The notes beneath the pieces were generated by a model. It had not been told where the DNA came from and did no database searches. It was given only the letters and a program-made list of their open reading frames with translations. 64,000 nt of DNA from positions 186,001 through 250,000 of the forward strand of contig NZ_LYPA01000064.1 of the NCBI RefSeq assembly GCF_001675045.1. Direction: 5' to 3'. Numbering within the stretch: the stretch's first letter is position 1; every line of letters begins with the position of its first letter. This document shows, piece after piece, positions 45,904 through 56,060 of this stretch. This DNA is from Paenibacillus oryzae (GTDB taxonomy: Bacteria; Bacillota; Bacilli; Paenibacillales; Paenibacillaceae). Position numbers and translations under genes: made by a program.

Positions 45904-47211
45904 TTATTCTCCCTGTCCCGCTTCAACCCATTCCACTTGTGCGCCCAGCGCCTTCAAATGGTCAAAATAAATGGGATAAGACTTCGCAACATGATGCGCA
46001 TCGCGAATTCTGATCGGCTTTTTGGAGCGAAGGCCAACAATGGTAAGCGCCATAATGACGCGATGGTCGAAATGTGCGTTAATTTCCACTCCGCCCTCCA
46101 CGCCTTCCGGCCGGCCATGCACGATAATTTCACTCTGGCGCTCCTCTACGGAAGCTCCCGCCTTGCGCAGCTCGTTCAAATAATCGGTAATGCGGTCGCA
46201 TTCCTTGTACCGTAAATTTTCTACATTATAGAAGCGGGAGGTACCTTCCGCAAACACGGCCGCAGCCACCATGGCCAAAACAGCGTCTGTGGCGTTATCG
46301 CCGTCATACTCCACAGCTTTCAGCTTGCCGTTGCCTTTAATGGTAACGATATCGTTATTGTGGCTCAGCGGCACCTCCATCATGCGAAGCACGTCCACAA
46401 CGGCGCGTTCTCCTTGCTTGCTGTTTTCCACGAGGCGGTGCACAGTGATATCGGACTCCGTAACGGCGGCAGCAGCCAAAATGGCAGCGGAGCCGGGATA
46501 ATCTCCCTGCACGGAATACGTTTTGGCGGCATAACGCTGATTGCCCGGTACGCGGAAACGCATGTAATCCTCGTCTGCATGAATGACGATGCCCGCTTGC
46601 TCCAGCACCTCCAGCGTTTGACCAACAACCACCTTGGATTTCAGATCATGCAGCACCTCGATTTCACTATCTTCCGCCAGAAGTGGCGTCAGGAAAAGCA
46701 GCGCGCTTAAAAATTGGGAGCTGATGTTGCCGGATACTTGAATATGCCCGCCCTTAGGTGAACCGCCCTTAATGTTGATCGGCAGTTTGCCTTCCCTATG
46801 CTCGATGGAAACGCCCATACTTATAAGCGATTGAATCAAATCATCGTGGGGCCGTTTTCCAAGCGATTCCGGGTAACGGTTAATAAAAGTAACATCAGGA
46901 CATAAACTTGCAATTGCCATCAAAAACCGGAGAACGGCTCCCGCATTTCCAACATCCAGTTCTTTAACAGGCTTTGGATTCCGACCAAACCCCGTAATGA
47001 CGATTTTTTCGTCATCCTCTTCCACAATTGCGCCCAAATCGCGGATACAACGACGCATAGCATCACTGTCCTCGCTATGTGCGGGATAATAAATCGTGCT
47101 GGTGCCCTCCGCCAAAGCGGCAACGAGCAAATAACGGGTCGTATAATTTTTGGAGGAAAGCGCCTGCAGCTCTCCTTGAAGCTTGGGCGTTGGCGTTACG
47201 ATAACATCCAT
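45904..47211 (-). CDS. aroA: 3-phosphoshikimate 1-carboxyvinyltransferase (EPSP synthase)
   Basis: A 435-aa enzyme joining PEP to shikimate-3-phosphate on the way to chorismate. The MurA/EPSPS double-domain fold is visible: KNYTTRYLLVAAL at the N-terminus, VGNAGAVLRFLMAIAS, ESLGKRPHDDLI, KSKVVVGQTLEVL, TDAVLAMVAAAV and RYKECDRITDYL. The key loop reads GNAGAVLRF instead of the E. coli GNAGTAMRP, so T97 and P101 (E. coli numbering) are Ala and Phe. It follows the shikimate kinase gene aroK after 17 bases. Confidence 0.92.
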   Translation of the reverse strand: MDVIVTPTPKLQGELQALSSKNYTTRYLLVAALAEGTSTIYYPAHSEDSDAMRRCIRDLGAIVEEDDEKIVITGFGRNPKPVKELDVGNAGAVLRFLMAIASLCPDVTFINRYPESLGKRPHDDLIQSLISMGVSIEHREGKLPINIKGGSPKGGHIQVSGNISSQFLSALLFLTPLLAEDSEIEVLHDLKSKVVVGQTLEVLEQAGIVIHADEDYMRFRVPGNQRYAAKTYSVQGDYPGSAAILAAAAVTESDITVHRLVENSKQGERAVVDVLRMMEVPLSHNNDIVTIKGNGKLKAVEYDGDNATDAVLAMVAAAVFAEGTSRFYNVENLRYKECDRITDYLNELRKAGASVEERQSEIIVHGRPEGVEGGVEINAHFDHRVIMALTIVGLRSKKPIRIRDAHHVAKSYPIYFDHLKALGAQVEWVEAGQGE

Positions 47212-47228
47212 GATAGGCGATATCTCCT

Positions 47229-47771
47229 TTATTTAGACAATAGATTGGGGTGTTTTTCCAGTAGAGCCTTCATAATAAGATTAGCAACTTCTTCTGTAGA
47301 TAACGAGGTTGTGTCAAGGCTCAGGTGAGCAAAGTCGTATGCGTTTCTGCGTTGCTGCATCAGCGTACGAACGCGCGTTTCAACATCGCCTTGCAGCAGC
47401 GGACGCCCCTTGTCGCCCATCACTCTGGCGATAATGGTTTCCGGGTCAGCAGTGAGCGCCACCACAAAACCATTCTTGAGCATGGTCTCGCAATTATGCT
47501 TTCGCAGCACAGCCCCGCCGCCGGTAGCGATAACAGCCGGTTCAGGTTCAATCAGAAGGCGCCTCAATGTATGCGCTTCGATATCCCGGAATGCATCTTC
47601 CCCGTCGCTGGCGAAGATGTCGGCGATGCTTCGGCCCTCCGATAGAACGATCTCTTCGTCGGCGTCCTTTCGGCTCCAGCCAAGCCGTTCGCTAAGCAAG
47701 CTGCACACGCTGGATTTGCCTGTTCCCATAAATCCGACGAGCACCAGCTTGTTTGTTGCTGTCGATTCCAT
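47229..47771 (-). CDS. aroK: Shikimate kinase
   Basis: A 180-aa P-loop kinase phosphorylating shikimate. Walker A is GFMGTGKSS, the shikimate-binding pair is in KDADEEI and RDIEAHTLRRLL, ATGGGAV follows, and the lid arginine lies in KGRPLLQ. The frame extends to 47786, but the ATG at 47771 has GAGGATG seven bases upstream, giving better spacing than the first ATG. It is upstream of aroA in the same operon. Confidence 0.92.
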   Translation of the reverse strand: MESTATNKLVLVGFMGTGKSSVCSLLSERLGWSRKDADEEIVLSEGRSIADIFASDGEDAFRDIEAHTLRRLLIEPEPAVIATGGGAVLRKHNCETMLKNGFVVALTADPETIIARVMGDKGRPLLQGDVETRVRTLMQQRRNAYDFAHLSLDTTSLSTEEVANLIMKALLEKHPNLLSK

Positions 47772-47887
47772 AAGGTTCATCCTCACATCATATCATTTTT
47801 TTGCTAGCACGGGGTATAAAAAAACGGATTAAGCCGTATGGTGAATAAGGAGTCCCTTTATTCCATTTTTTCAGGAGTGATGTTGAT

Positions 47888-48195
47888 ATGACGGGCGATG
47901 CCGCCTACCCTTCAGCCGATTCCGTGGAACGGCGCATCCGTACCATTCTGGATGTCCAGCACCCTCTATGCCGAGAGGACGTTGTATGGATGCTGGGTTA
48001 CATTAAAAAAAAGGTGGCTGACGTCGACCCAGCTATGCTGAATCTGTCGCAGCCACGTTTATTGCTTAACTTTCTTGCTTTCGCCGAAGCTTCGATGGCG
48101 CTGATCGAACGAAGACATTATTCCGACCAGGAAGCCGGAAGGCTTCGGCGTTGGCTGGCGGAGGCCTCATACGGCCTGACCGCCGAAAAAAGAGA

Positions 48196-48199
<4 letters not shown>
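47888..48199 (+). CDS. Small helical protein of unknown function, 103 aa
   Basis: A soluble helical protein with mixed charge. Segments such as [41 protein letters not shown] and [20 protein letters not shown] look like a compact helical bundle. The ATG follows CAGGAGTGATGTTGAT. It runs towards gnd, and the two 3' ends overlap by four bases. I do not recognise the family. Confidence 0.65.
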
Positions 48200-49608
<1,409 letters not shown>

Positions 49609-49910
49609 CAGGTTTTTCCATCCTTCATCTTTATTTTAGGTGGCAATAGCTTTATTCTACTCTTTTTAAGCCAATATGAAAACCGTTTGCCCCGAAAAAG
49701 GTCATTTTGAAGCCATCAAAATTATTGAAGCGTAGCTTCAGTTTTACTTATGAACCGCAGCTTTTTTCGCCCCGTAATGGAATCCCTTTATTTGGTTGGC
49801 CCCTTTAGGCGCTGCCTGATATAATAGATGGATTCAGCTGGAAGCCGGGCGTCGCTATTAAGCGTGTCGGCTTGGCATAGATACGGGATGGAATACTGGA
49901 GGCTTTCTGG
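49609..49910. other. Intergenic region between gndA and rarD
   Basis: This holds the upstream sequences of two divergent genes. TGATATAAT (49817-49825) is an extended -10 promoter for rarD on the plus strand. The rest shows no gene or strong hairpin. Confidence 0.5.
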
Positions 49911-50795
49911 ATGTCAAAAGGACTTGGATATGCATTGCTTGCTTATTTGGCTTGGGGATTTCTGCCGCTGTACTGGAAGGCGCTTGACCAGGTGTCCGCA
50001 TGGCAAATATTAGGACACCGGGTTGTCTGGTCGGCCGTTTTTGTCGCCATTCTGCTTGCTGCAACCCGTAAATTCCGGGCTTTTGCAACGGCGCTGAAGA
50101 ACAAAAAAACGGTTTTTTTGGTTATCGCGTCTTCGCTGCTCATCAGCTGCAACTGGCTTGTTTTTATTTGGGCCGTCAACAACGGACATATGGTGGAAAG
50201 CAGCCTTGGCTACTATATGAATCCGTTGCTTAACGTGCTGCTTGGCGTGCTTTTCCTCAAGGAAAAACTGCATGCCGGGCAATGGGCCGCTATCGCTCTA
50301 GCCACAACAGGCGTTGTCATCGTTACAGTCGAGCATGGAAGATTGCCATGGATTTCGCTTGTGCTTGCAGGGTCCTTTGCTCTTTATGGTCTATTGAAGA
50401 AAAAAACCGGGCTTGCCTCCACCATTGGTCTGGCCTGGGAAACGGCTTTTGTTACGCCGATTGCTGCCGGTTATCTGCTTTATGTGCAAAATGCCGGAAC
50501 TTCGGGAACAGATGCGTTAAGCACAGGCGGCTGGATACTGCTCTTGCTGGCGGGCGCCGCTACGGTGATGCCATTATATTGGTTTGCGCAAGCTACAAGA
50601 ACGCTGCCTCTTTCCACGATCGGAATTATCCAATACATCGCTCCTACAATTACGCTTGTTATTGGCGTTGCGATTTATAAGGAAAGCTTCGACGCCGCCC
50701 GCCTGGTCAGCTTCGGCTTTATCTGGTGCGCTCTGCTCGTCTATACGATATCCTCTTACCGCTTTTCGCTTCGTGCGGCAAAGGCGCATATTTAA
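49911..50795 (+). CDS. rarD: RarD-type EamA/DMT-family transporter
   Basis: A 294-aa integral membrane protein with ten predicted helices in two EamA repeats. RarD signatures are the N-terminus GLGYALLAYLAWGFLPLYWK, GHRVVWSAVFVAILL, SCNWLVFIWAVNNGHMVESS, and YYMNPLLNVLLGVLFLKEKL. RarD is known as a chloramphenicol-sensitivity permease, but its physiological substrate is uncertain. The ATG follows ACTGGAGGCTTTCTGG. A bidirectional hairpin follows. Confidence 0.9.
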   Translation: MSKGLGYALLAYLAWGFLPLYWKALDQVSAWQILGHRVVWSAVFVAILLAATRKFRAFATALKNKKTVFLVIASSLLISCNWLVFIWAVNNGHMVESSLGYYMNPLLNVLLGVLFLKEKLHAGQWAAIALATTGVVIVTVEHGRLPWISLVLAGSFALYGLLKKKTGLASTIGLAWETAFVTPIAAGYLLYVQNAGTSGTDALSTGGWILLLLAGAATVMPLYWFAQATRTLPLSTIGIIQYIAPTITLVIGVAIYKESFDAARLVSFGFIWCALLVYTISSYRFSLRAAKAHI

Positions 50796-50876
50796 GAGGC
50801 TGCTCTAACTGTTCACTTTCCATTACAAGTCATACCTGAACACATAGAAATCAAGGCATAACGTATTAAGCCCATC

Positions 50877-50928
50877 AAAAAAAACGGTTCTTATCCCATC
50901 CTTCCGGATGAATAAGAACCGTTTTTTT
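50877..50928. terminator. Bidirectional terminator after rarD
   Basis: AAAAAACGGTTCTTAT and ATAAGAACCGTTTTTT form a long stem with internal ATCC/GGAT pairing. The A and T tracts on both sides suit the convergent genes rarD and the 198-aa orphan. Confidence 0.9.
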
Positions 50929-51022
50929 ACGGGCAGAAAACGCCGTCATCATCCCTTGTTACCTCCATGCCATACGCTGCGGGCAGCCTATTTTCATTCG
51001 TCTTTAAGATTTGAATGCCTTA

Positions 51023-51619
51023 CTATAGCTCCAGCTGCAGCATTTCGCTTCTTAAGCCGCGAAGCTTATCTTTGGAGGCTGCAACCGCTTCCTCGTCACC
51101 GGATTCCAAAGCCTCGTGCAAAACGGCCAGCTCGTAGTCCAACTCGTACCTTAGCACCAAAGCTCTTTCCTCCGCACGCTTCGATTGAAAAGCCTTGATC
51201 ATTTCTTCTATAGTGACAGACGGCTTTTTCTGATAAATAATGCGATGCTCCATGCCAGACACCTCCACAAGTCGAATAATTTCACCGAACATAATGCTTT
51301 CAATGACAATTTGACGATCCTTGATGCGTTTGACAACTGCATGTCCGCGGGAGTCATTAATCAGCTTTTCAAGCAGCTCCGAAAGCTTTTCATCCTTGAT
51401 CACGTAGTCTCCGACTATTCGGTACCGGCTGCCGAGACGCTGGAATTGCAGCTTTACCAGCTTGCGGCCGGTGCGGATTGAAACCAGGAATTGTCCTTCG
51501 GTTTCGCTCCAGTATAAAGAGTAACCTTCCTGAATGAGCTCGCGGATCAAATTCTGGATTTGCCGGCGTTCGAACCGCAACTCCAAATTGCAATATTCGA
51601 CCTCGTAGTTCTTGTTCAC
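51023..51619 (-). CDS. Uncharacterised 198-aa protein (GTG start)
   Basis: A soluble protein. The frame opens at 51685, but GTG at 51619 follows a strong GGGGGAGGGATTGCC, so MNKNYEVEYCNLELRFERRQ is the likely start. The N-terminal half is beta-rich (GQFLVSIRTGRKLVKLQFQR, YRIVGDYVIKDEKLSELLEK). The C-terminal half is a charged coiled coil (EEMIKAFQSKRAEERALVLR, ELAVLHEALESGDEEAVAAS). Family not recognised. It sits between rarD and proS on the minus strand. Confidence 0.7.
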   Translation of the reverse strand: MNKNYEVEYCNLELRFERRQIQNLIRELIQEGYSLYWSETEGQFLVSIRTGRKLVKLQFQRLGSRYRIVGDYVIKDEKLSELLEKLINDSRGHAVVKRIKDRQIVIESIMFGEIIRLVEVSGMEHRIIYQKKPSVTIEEMIKAFQSKRAEERALVLRYELDYELAVLHEALESGDEEAVAASKDKLRGLRSEMLQLEL

Positions 51620-51847
51620 GGCAATCCCTCCCCCAATTAACGGAATGTTCAGATAATTTGTTCTTATCATTATCTTATACTTCATCTTATGTTATGGCAA
51701 CTTGGTTTATTGACTAATTTTATTGCTGCTTGCACGATTATTGCTAAGGGAAGGACAAGCGAGGGGAATGATTCAGGACTTGGCCGCCTATTCCCCCCTT
51801 GAGCAGTCACACTTTGGCCTATGCTTGTTTTTATCAGTCAACTTTTA

Positions 51848-53584
51848 TTACTTTCTCTTATCGTTTGATAAAGTGATTTCCTCTACTGCTTTTTCCCAAA
51901 GGATTTCGCGGCTTTCTCCATTGACCTTCCATTCAATGATACCTTGAGCAGCGCTTCGTCCGACAATCAGACGATCAGGAATGCCAAACAAATCGGCATC
52001 CTTTAATTTTACCCCTGGCCGTTCATTCCGCTCGTCCACCAGCACGTCGAGATTAGCGGAGCTTAACGCCTTTGCCAATTTTTCTGCCAGTTGCCGCTGC
52101 TCCGCATCAGCGATTGCGATTACCACAAGATGAACATTATACGGCGCAACCTCACGCGGCCAGACTATGCCCGTTTCGCTGCCATGCTGCTCTACCAATG
52201 CGGCCATCAAGCGCGATACGCCAATTCCGTAGCAGCCCATCACATAGTGGCTTTGCCGTCCGCCGCGATCCTGAAACGAAGCGTTAAGCGGAACGCTGTA
52301 TTTGATGCCAAGCTTAAAAACATGGCCTACTTCAATGCCCCGGCGAAAGACCAGCTTCCCCCGGCTGCATGTTGGACATGCTTCTCCTTCCTTAACATTG
52401 CGAAAATCCCCGACAGACAACGGCTGAAAATCAACGCCGGGCCTGACTCCGCCAAGATGCCAATCCTTCTCCCGGGCCCCGACTAAGGCGTTTTCCATTG
52501 CCATAACGGCTTCATCGGCATAAACAGGAATATTAAGGCCGATTGGCCCGGCAAACCCTTTGGCCGAACTCGTAGCCGCTACTGTAACATCGGCGCCCGC
52601 CAGCTCCACCATCACGGCTCCGACAGCCTGTTGCAGCTTTGTTTCATTAACCTCATGGTCGCCTCGGACAAGAACCGCTATCGGCTTGCCGTCCGCTTCA
52701 TAAATGAGCGTTTTGATGATTTCCTGGGGTTCGATGCCAAGAAGCCCGCATAATTCCGGTATCGTGGAGGCGTCAGGCGTATGAAGGCGTTGACGTGAAT
52801 CCGCTATTCCGTTAATTTCTCTAGCGTTGTTTGCCCCATCGCCGCTTTTGCCAGGCGTCCTGCCCGAGGCTTTCTCCAGATTCGCTCCGTATTCACAGCA
52901 GGAACAGGTTACGACGGTGTCTTCGCCAATGTCCGCCAGCGCCATAAACTCATGCGTTCCGCCGGCATCTCCAATTGCGCCTCCATCGGCTTCGACAGCA
53001 AGATAATTCAAGCCAGCCCTGGAGAAAATCGCCCTGTATGCCTGAAACATGGCTTCATAGGAGACATCCAGACCCTCCATGTCTTCGCTGAAGGAATAGG
53101 CGTCCATCATCACAAATTCGCGGCCCCGCAGAAGCCCAAAGCGCGGTCTTTTTTCATCGCGAAATTTAGTGCCGATCTGATATAGCGTTAGCGGCAATTG
53201 CTTGTACGAATCCACATCGCCATGTATCAGCGCCGTCACCACCTCTTCATGAGTGGGACCAAGAGCAAATTCCCGATTATTCCGATCCTTGACCCGCATC
53301 AGCTCCGGGCCGTAATCGTCATATCGTCCGCTCTGCCGCCAAAGATCGGCCGGCTGCATCACAGGCATGGTTACCTCCTGCGCACCGGCGGCGTCCAGTT
53401 CCTCTCGAATGATGTTCTCAAGCTTGCGCAGCACTCTTCGCCCAAGCGGCATATACGTATATACACCAGAGGCAAGCTGGCGAATCATTCCGCCGCGCAG
53501 CAGCAAACGATGGCTAAGCGCCTCTGCCTCGGCAGGCGTCTCGCGAAGGGTCGGCATTAGCTGTTTGCTTTGATAATGGATCAT
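51848..53584 (-). CDS. proS: Prolyl-tRNA synthetase
   Basis: A 578-aa bacterial-type class II ProRS. Class II motif 2 is FRDEKRPRFGLLRGREFVMM, and motif 3 is near YGIGVSRLMAALVEQ. An INS (YbaK-like) editing domain is inserted at about 240-400 (IKTLIYEADGKPIAVLVRGD, SAKGFAGPIGLN). The C-terminal anticodon-binding domain is at the end. The frame extends into the T-box leader, but the ATG at 53584 follows CAGGGAGTGTGGAAAC and starts MIHYQSKQLMPTLRETP. Controlled by the upstream T-box. Confidence 0.96.
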   Translation of the reverse strand: MIHYQSKQLMPTLRETPAEAEALSHRLLLRGGMIRQLASGVYTYMPLGRRVLRKLENIIREELDAAGAQEVTMPVMQPADLWRQSGRYDDYGPELMRVKDRNNREFALGPTHEEVVTALIHGDVDSYKQLPLTLYQIGTKFRDEKRPRFGLLRGREFVMMDAYSFSEDMEGLDVSYEAMFQAYRAIFSRAGLNYLAVEADGGAIGDAGGTHEFMALADIGEDTVVTCSCCEYGANLEKASGRTPGKSGDGANNAREINGIADSRQRLHTPDASTIPELCGLLGIEPQEIIKTLIYEADGKPIAVLVRGDHEVNETKLQQAVGAVMVELAGADVTVAATSSAKGFAGPIGLNIPVYADEAVMAMENALVGAREKDWHLGGVRPGVDFQPLSVGDFRNVKEGEACPTCSRGKLVFRRGIEVGHVFKLGIKYSVPLNASFQDRGGRQSHYVMGCYGIGVSRLMAALVEQHGSETGIVWPREVAPYNVHLVVIAIADAEQRQLAEKLAKALSSANLDVLVDERNERPGVKLKDADLFGIPDRLIVGRSAAQGIIEWKVNGESREILWEKAVEEITLSNDKRK

Positions 53585-53639
53585 GTTTCCACACTCCCTG
53601 CTTCTATAATGGTTAAAGACTCGTTCAAAATAGCCCGAA

Positions 53640-53907
53640 AACACAAAAAAGAGCATATTCGCCAGGGACGAATATGCTCGTGGTACCACCCTGTTGCCGT
53701 ACATAACACATCTGTGGCGTTATTGTACGCTTCATTGTTATAACGGAATGTTCTATTCCGTCAGCGCTTGTTCCATAGGGAGTCGCTGAGGCTGCAAGGC
53801 GGGAGCTGCGGTTCCTCTGATGAATGCCTTTCAGCGGCGGCATTCTCTCTGTAATCAGCGCCTTCCGTTGCTATATCCTTGATCATGGCCTTTGGGATAT
53901 TATGGTT
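53640..53907 (-). promoter_or_regulatory. T-box riboswitch leader of proS
   Basis: On the minus strand the T-box AGGGTGGTACCACG lies at 53679-53692, followed by the terminator stem GAGCATATTCG/CGAATATGCTC and a T-run (53645-53679). A stem I-like region begins near 53890, and a CCG codon in GGAACCGCAG (53809-53811) is the likely proline specifier, though I could not confirm its position in the specifier loop. Confidence 0.88.
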
Positions 53908-53913
53908 TTTATC

Positions 53914-53942
53914 ATTCTAGACAGGAAAACGCAATTTGTCAA
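53914..53942 (-). promoter_or_regulatory. Sigma-A promoter of proS
   Basis: On the minus strand TTGACA (53937-53942) and TAGAAT (53914-53919) are 17 bases apart. Confidence 0.85.
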
Positions 53943-53947
53943 GCACT

Positions 53948-54115
53948 TTAAAAATTATGCTCTAAAGAAGTTGATGACTGATTAATTTTGACCGTAACGG
54001 GTCCTTGATTCCGTAAACCATTTCTGACTTTATGGGATTGACCTTTGCTATTTACGGCGCAAACGTAATAATTAGTTCCGGCCTGTACTCCGTTCCTCCT
54101 GCTTGCTCTCCACTT
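53948..54115 (-). pseudogene. Remnant of a fibronectin type III-like C-terminus
   Basis: An open minus-strand frame reads GVQAGTNYYVCAVNSKGQSH, which looks like the last strands of an FN3 domain, then a short tail ending at a stop at 53948. Upstream it is blocked by a stop at 54116-54118 and has no start codon, so this is a broken 3' end rather than an intact gene. It lies directly between the proS promoter and the phage-like block. Confidence 0.4.
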
Positions 54116-54123
54116 TCAGCACG

Positions 54124-54318
54124 TCAGAAGCTAGCCCTACTGGGACATGGAGTTTGTCCGCAGCGGGCAAAATTCCATCGGCAATTCCAATAGCTTAAAA
54201 TTCCAAACACTAGTAACATGATGACCAAAAAGCCAATGGCTGCTATACTGTGTAAATGTCCCGAGACCAAATTTCCGAACTTCCCCTTTATGGAAATATT
54301 ATCAGTATTTGATATAGG
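54124..54318 (-). other. Possible decayed membrane-protein frame
   Basis: Open for 64 codons on the minus strand, with one hydrophobic helix (SIAAIGFLVIMLLVFGILSY) and a short basic, cysteine-containing tail. The only ATG (54219) lies inside the helix and has no ribosome binding site. It may be a remnant of a small membrane protein such as a phage lysis accessory; this is weak. Confidence 0.25.
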
Positions 54319-54350
54319 TCAAAAACACAAGAAAGAGGCGTCCAGCGTAA

Positions 54351-54370
54351 GTTCGAAAGACTTTCTGAAC
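54351..54370. repeat. 20-bp near-palindrome related to the MITE ends
   Basis: GTTCGAAAGACTTTCTGAAC is nearly self-complementary and resembles the fused ends of the GTTCAAAAAGTCC family. It lies 19 bases downstream of the DNRLRE gene's stop and may serve as its terminator. Confidence 0.35.
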
Positions 54371-54388
54371 AACCCCCGTTGATAGCTA

Positions 54389-56047
54389 CTACATGATGAA
54401 ACAGTACATCTCGTCTTGCTTATCTTCCGAGATTTCGACAGAGGAGTCTATATCATCAGCGTGTCTTATCCTTGGAATTACAGTGGAGCTAAGTTCATGC
54501 TCTGCGGGTTTTAGTATTTTCAGACTGAACATTAAGTCCAAATCCTCTACTACTCTCGGGAGAACAGTGGATAGAAGATCAGCGTCCCCAACTGCTCTGA
54601 CTAGAAAACTAGAGGATAAATGATGCTCCCCGTCTATCCTTACCGTGACACTTGAGTTAATAAAGTCAGATATTACAAATAGGCTGGAAGGTAAATCATC
54701 ATTTTGGGCAGAACGTATCGTAACCGCTCCACTAAAATCACGATATGACCTTACAATAACAGAGCAATCTTTGTCAGGAGTGTTGACCATAATGTAGGAT
54801 GGAAAAGTACTGCATCCTGCTCCACGGACCTCCAATGTTCCCGCCATATCAATGTAAGGCCTTACGATTATGGAACCTTGTCTCTCGGGAGTATTCACGG
54901 TAACTGAGAAACTCAGGTCCTCCGCCATAGAACCAAATACAAAAAGTAAGGCTTCCAAATCAAAGTGTGGTCTTATATATATGGATACTGGAATTTCCGG
55001 CTTAGATATCTGTACCAGACTCTTTAGATCATCTGCGGCGTTTAATCGAATCATTACTCTGCTTGGCATATCTTCTCTGTCGCTCTGTACGATAACCATG
55101 CTACAAGGCAATGTATCGCGACTGACATGAACAGAGGAACCCAAATCTTCCACGGAAGGTTCGTAAGGATCTCTTACAAAAACACTTCCTGGAACATCTT
55201 GCGTCTCTAGGTAATTAGAGACTACTACGGAGCTCTCAATTACTTTGGAACCCAAGCCAACAATGAATACACTACTTCTAATTTCTTCTTTCTTTATACT
55301 GTAGACCACAGGGTCGTAATATTCAATTTCCAAGCTCGGGAAAAGATCGCTTTCCCTTGAGCCGTATTGTTTGTATGCACCTACGGCAAATTCGTCCAGT
55401 GTCCTGAGCATGAAACCGTTATGCTCTCGGCGTCCTTCGTACCACTCTTCTATATAGGAGGTTAAATCAATTTCGTTAAGTCCTGCATAAGTTCCGCTAT
55501 CATACGTTTTAATCAAAGCTCCTTGACTTGGTTGATTACCCCATGTCAACCCGTACTCTGTCCAAATCTCCCCAACGGGTATATCATACAAACCAATGGG
55601 GATAGCGGGTCTTGAATTTAGCCTATGCAATACTAATGTTGCCTTCTTTATCTTTTTGTCCAAAGGAATAGAGTCGATCCTGAATCGCAAGAACCCCCTG
55701 TATCTATTCCCTTCTGAGGATCCTGCTCCCACAAACAAATCGTGGTCTCTGCCGTAGTTAAATCTGGGATTTGATTCCCTTACATGTGTGTCCTCAATCG
55801 GACTAAGAACCATTTTCACTAAAGGCGGCTCTACAAGCTCTAGTTGTACTTTCATTCGGTTATGATGCCTAATTCTGATAATTGAATCCAGATCATAGGA
55901 GTGGTTAATGATAACTGTGCCATTTAGATCATTGTAATGAGCCCCTATGATAGATAGCTTAATCGGCATCTTATTCCAAAAAGAGGGTTTGTTTTGTTGT
56001 ATTTCATTATCTTCAGGCATCATGTCCTCCGCCCCACTCCATTGCAT
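54389..56047 (-). CDS. DNRLRE-domain protein with long array of short beta repeats
   Basis: 552 aa, no signal peptide. Residues about 110-250 are a DNRLRE domain (DTHVRESNPRFNYGRDHDLF, YRGFLRFRIDSIPLDKKIKK, GLTWGNQPSQ), a beta-sandwich fold of secreted and phage proteins. From about 255 to the end, about 20 repeats of 11-15 residues of the form DL-x-SSV-x-VR follow (PGSVFVR, GSSVHVS, PSRVMIR, QGSIIVR, SSTVIPR). Two more copies lie before the DNRLRE domain (NDLNGTVIINHSYDLDSIIR). A fibre-like beta-solenoid is the natural reading. It is the last intact gene of the phage-like block. Confidence 0.8.
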   Translation of the reverse strand: MQWSGAEDMMPEDNEIQQNKPSFWNKMPIKLSIIGAHYNDLNGTVIINHSYDLDSIIRIRHHNRMKVQLELVEPPLVKMVLSPIEDTHVRESNPRFNYGRDHDLFVGAGSSEGNRYRGFLRFRIDSIPLDKKIKKATLVLHRLNSRPAIPIGLYDIPVGEIWTEYGLTWGNQPSQGALIKTYDSGTYAGLNEIDLTSYIEEWYEGRREHNGFMLRTLDEFAVGAYKQYGSRESDLFPSLEIEYYDPVVYSIKKEEIRSSVFIVGLGSKVIESSVVVSNYLETQDVPGSVFVRDPYEPSVEDLGSSVHVSRDTLPCSMVIVQSDREDMPSRVMIRLNAADDLKSLVQISKPEIPVSIYIRPHFDLEALLFVFGSMAEDLSFSVTVNTPERQGSIIVRPYIDMAGTLEVRGAGCSTFPSYIMVNTPDKDCSVIVRSYRDFSGAVTIRSAQNDDLPSSLFVISDFINSSVTVRIDGEHHLSSSFLVRAVGDADLLSTVLPRVVEDLDLMFSLKILKPAEHELSSTVIPRIRHADDIDSSVEISEDKQDEMYCFIM

Positions 56048-56060
56048 TGGAATCGAACCA

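Noticed and set aside
53640-53704. Extended N-terminus of proS (start at 53704)
   Set aside because: It would translate the T-box terminator; the start at 53584 has a proper ribosome binding site.
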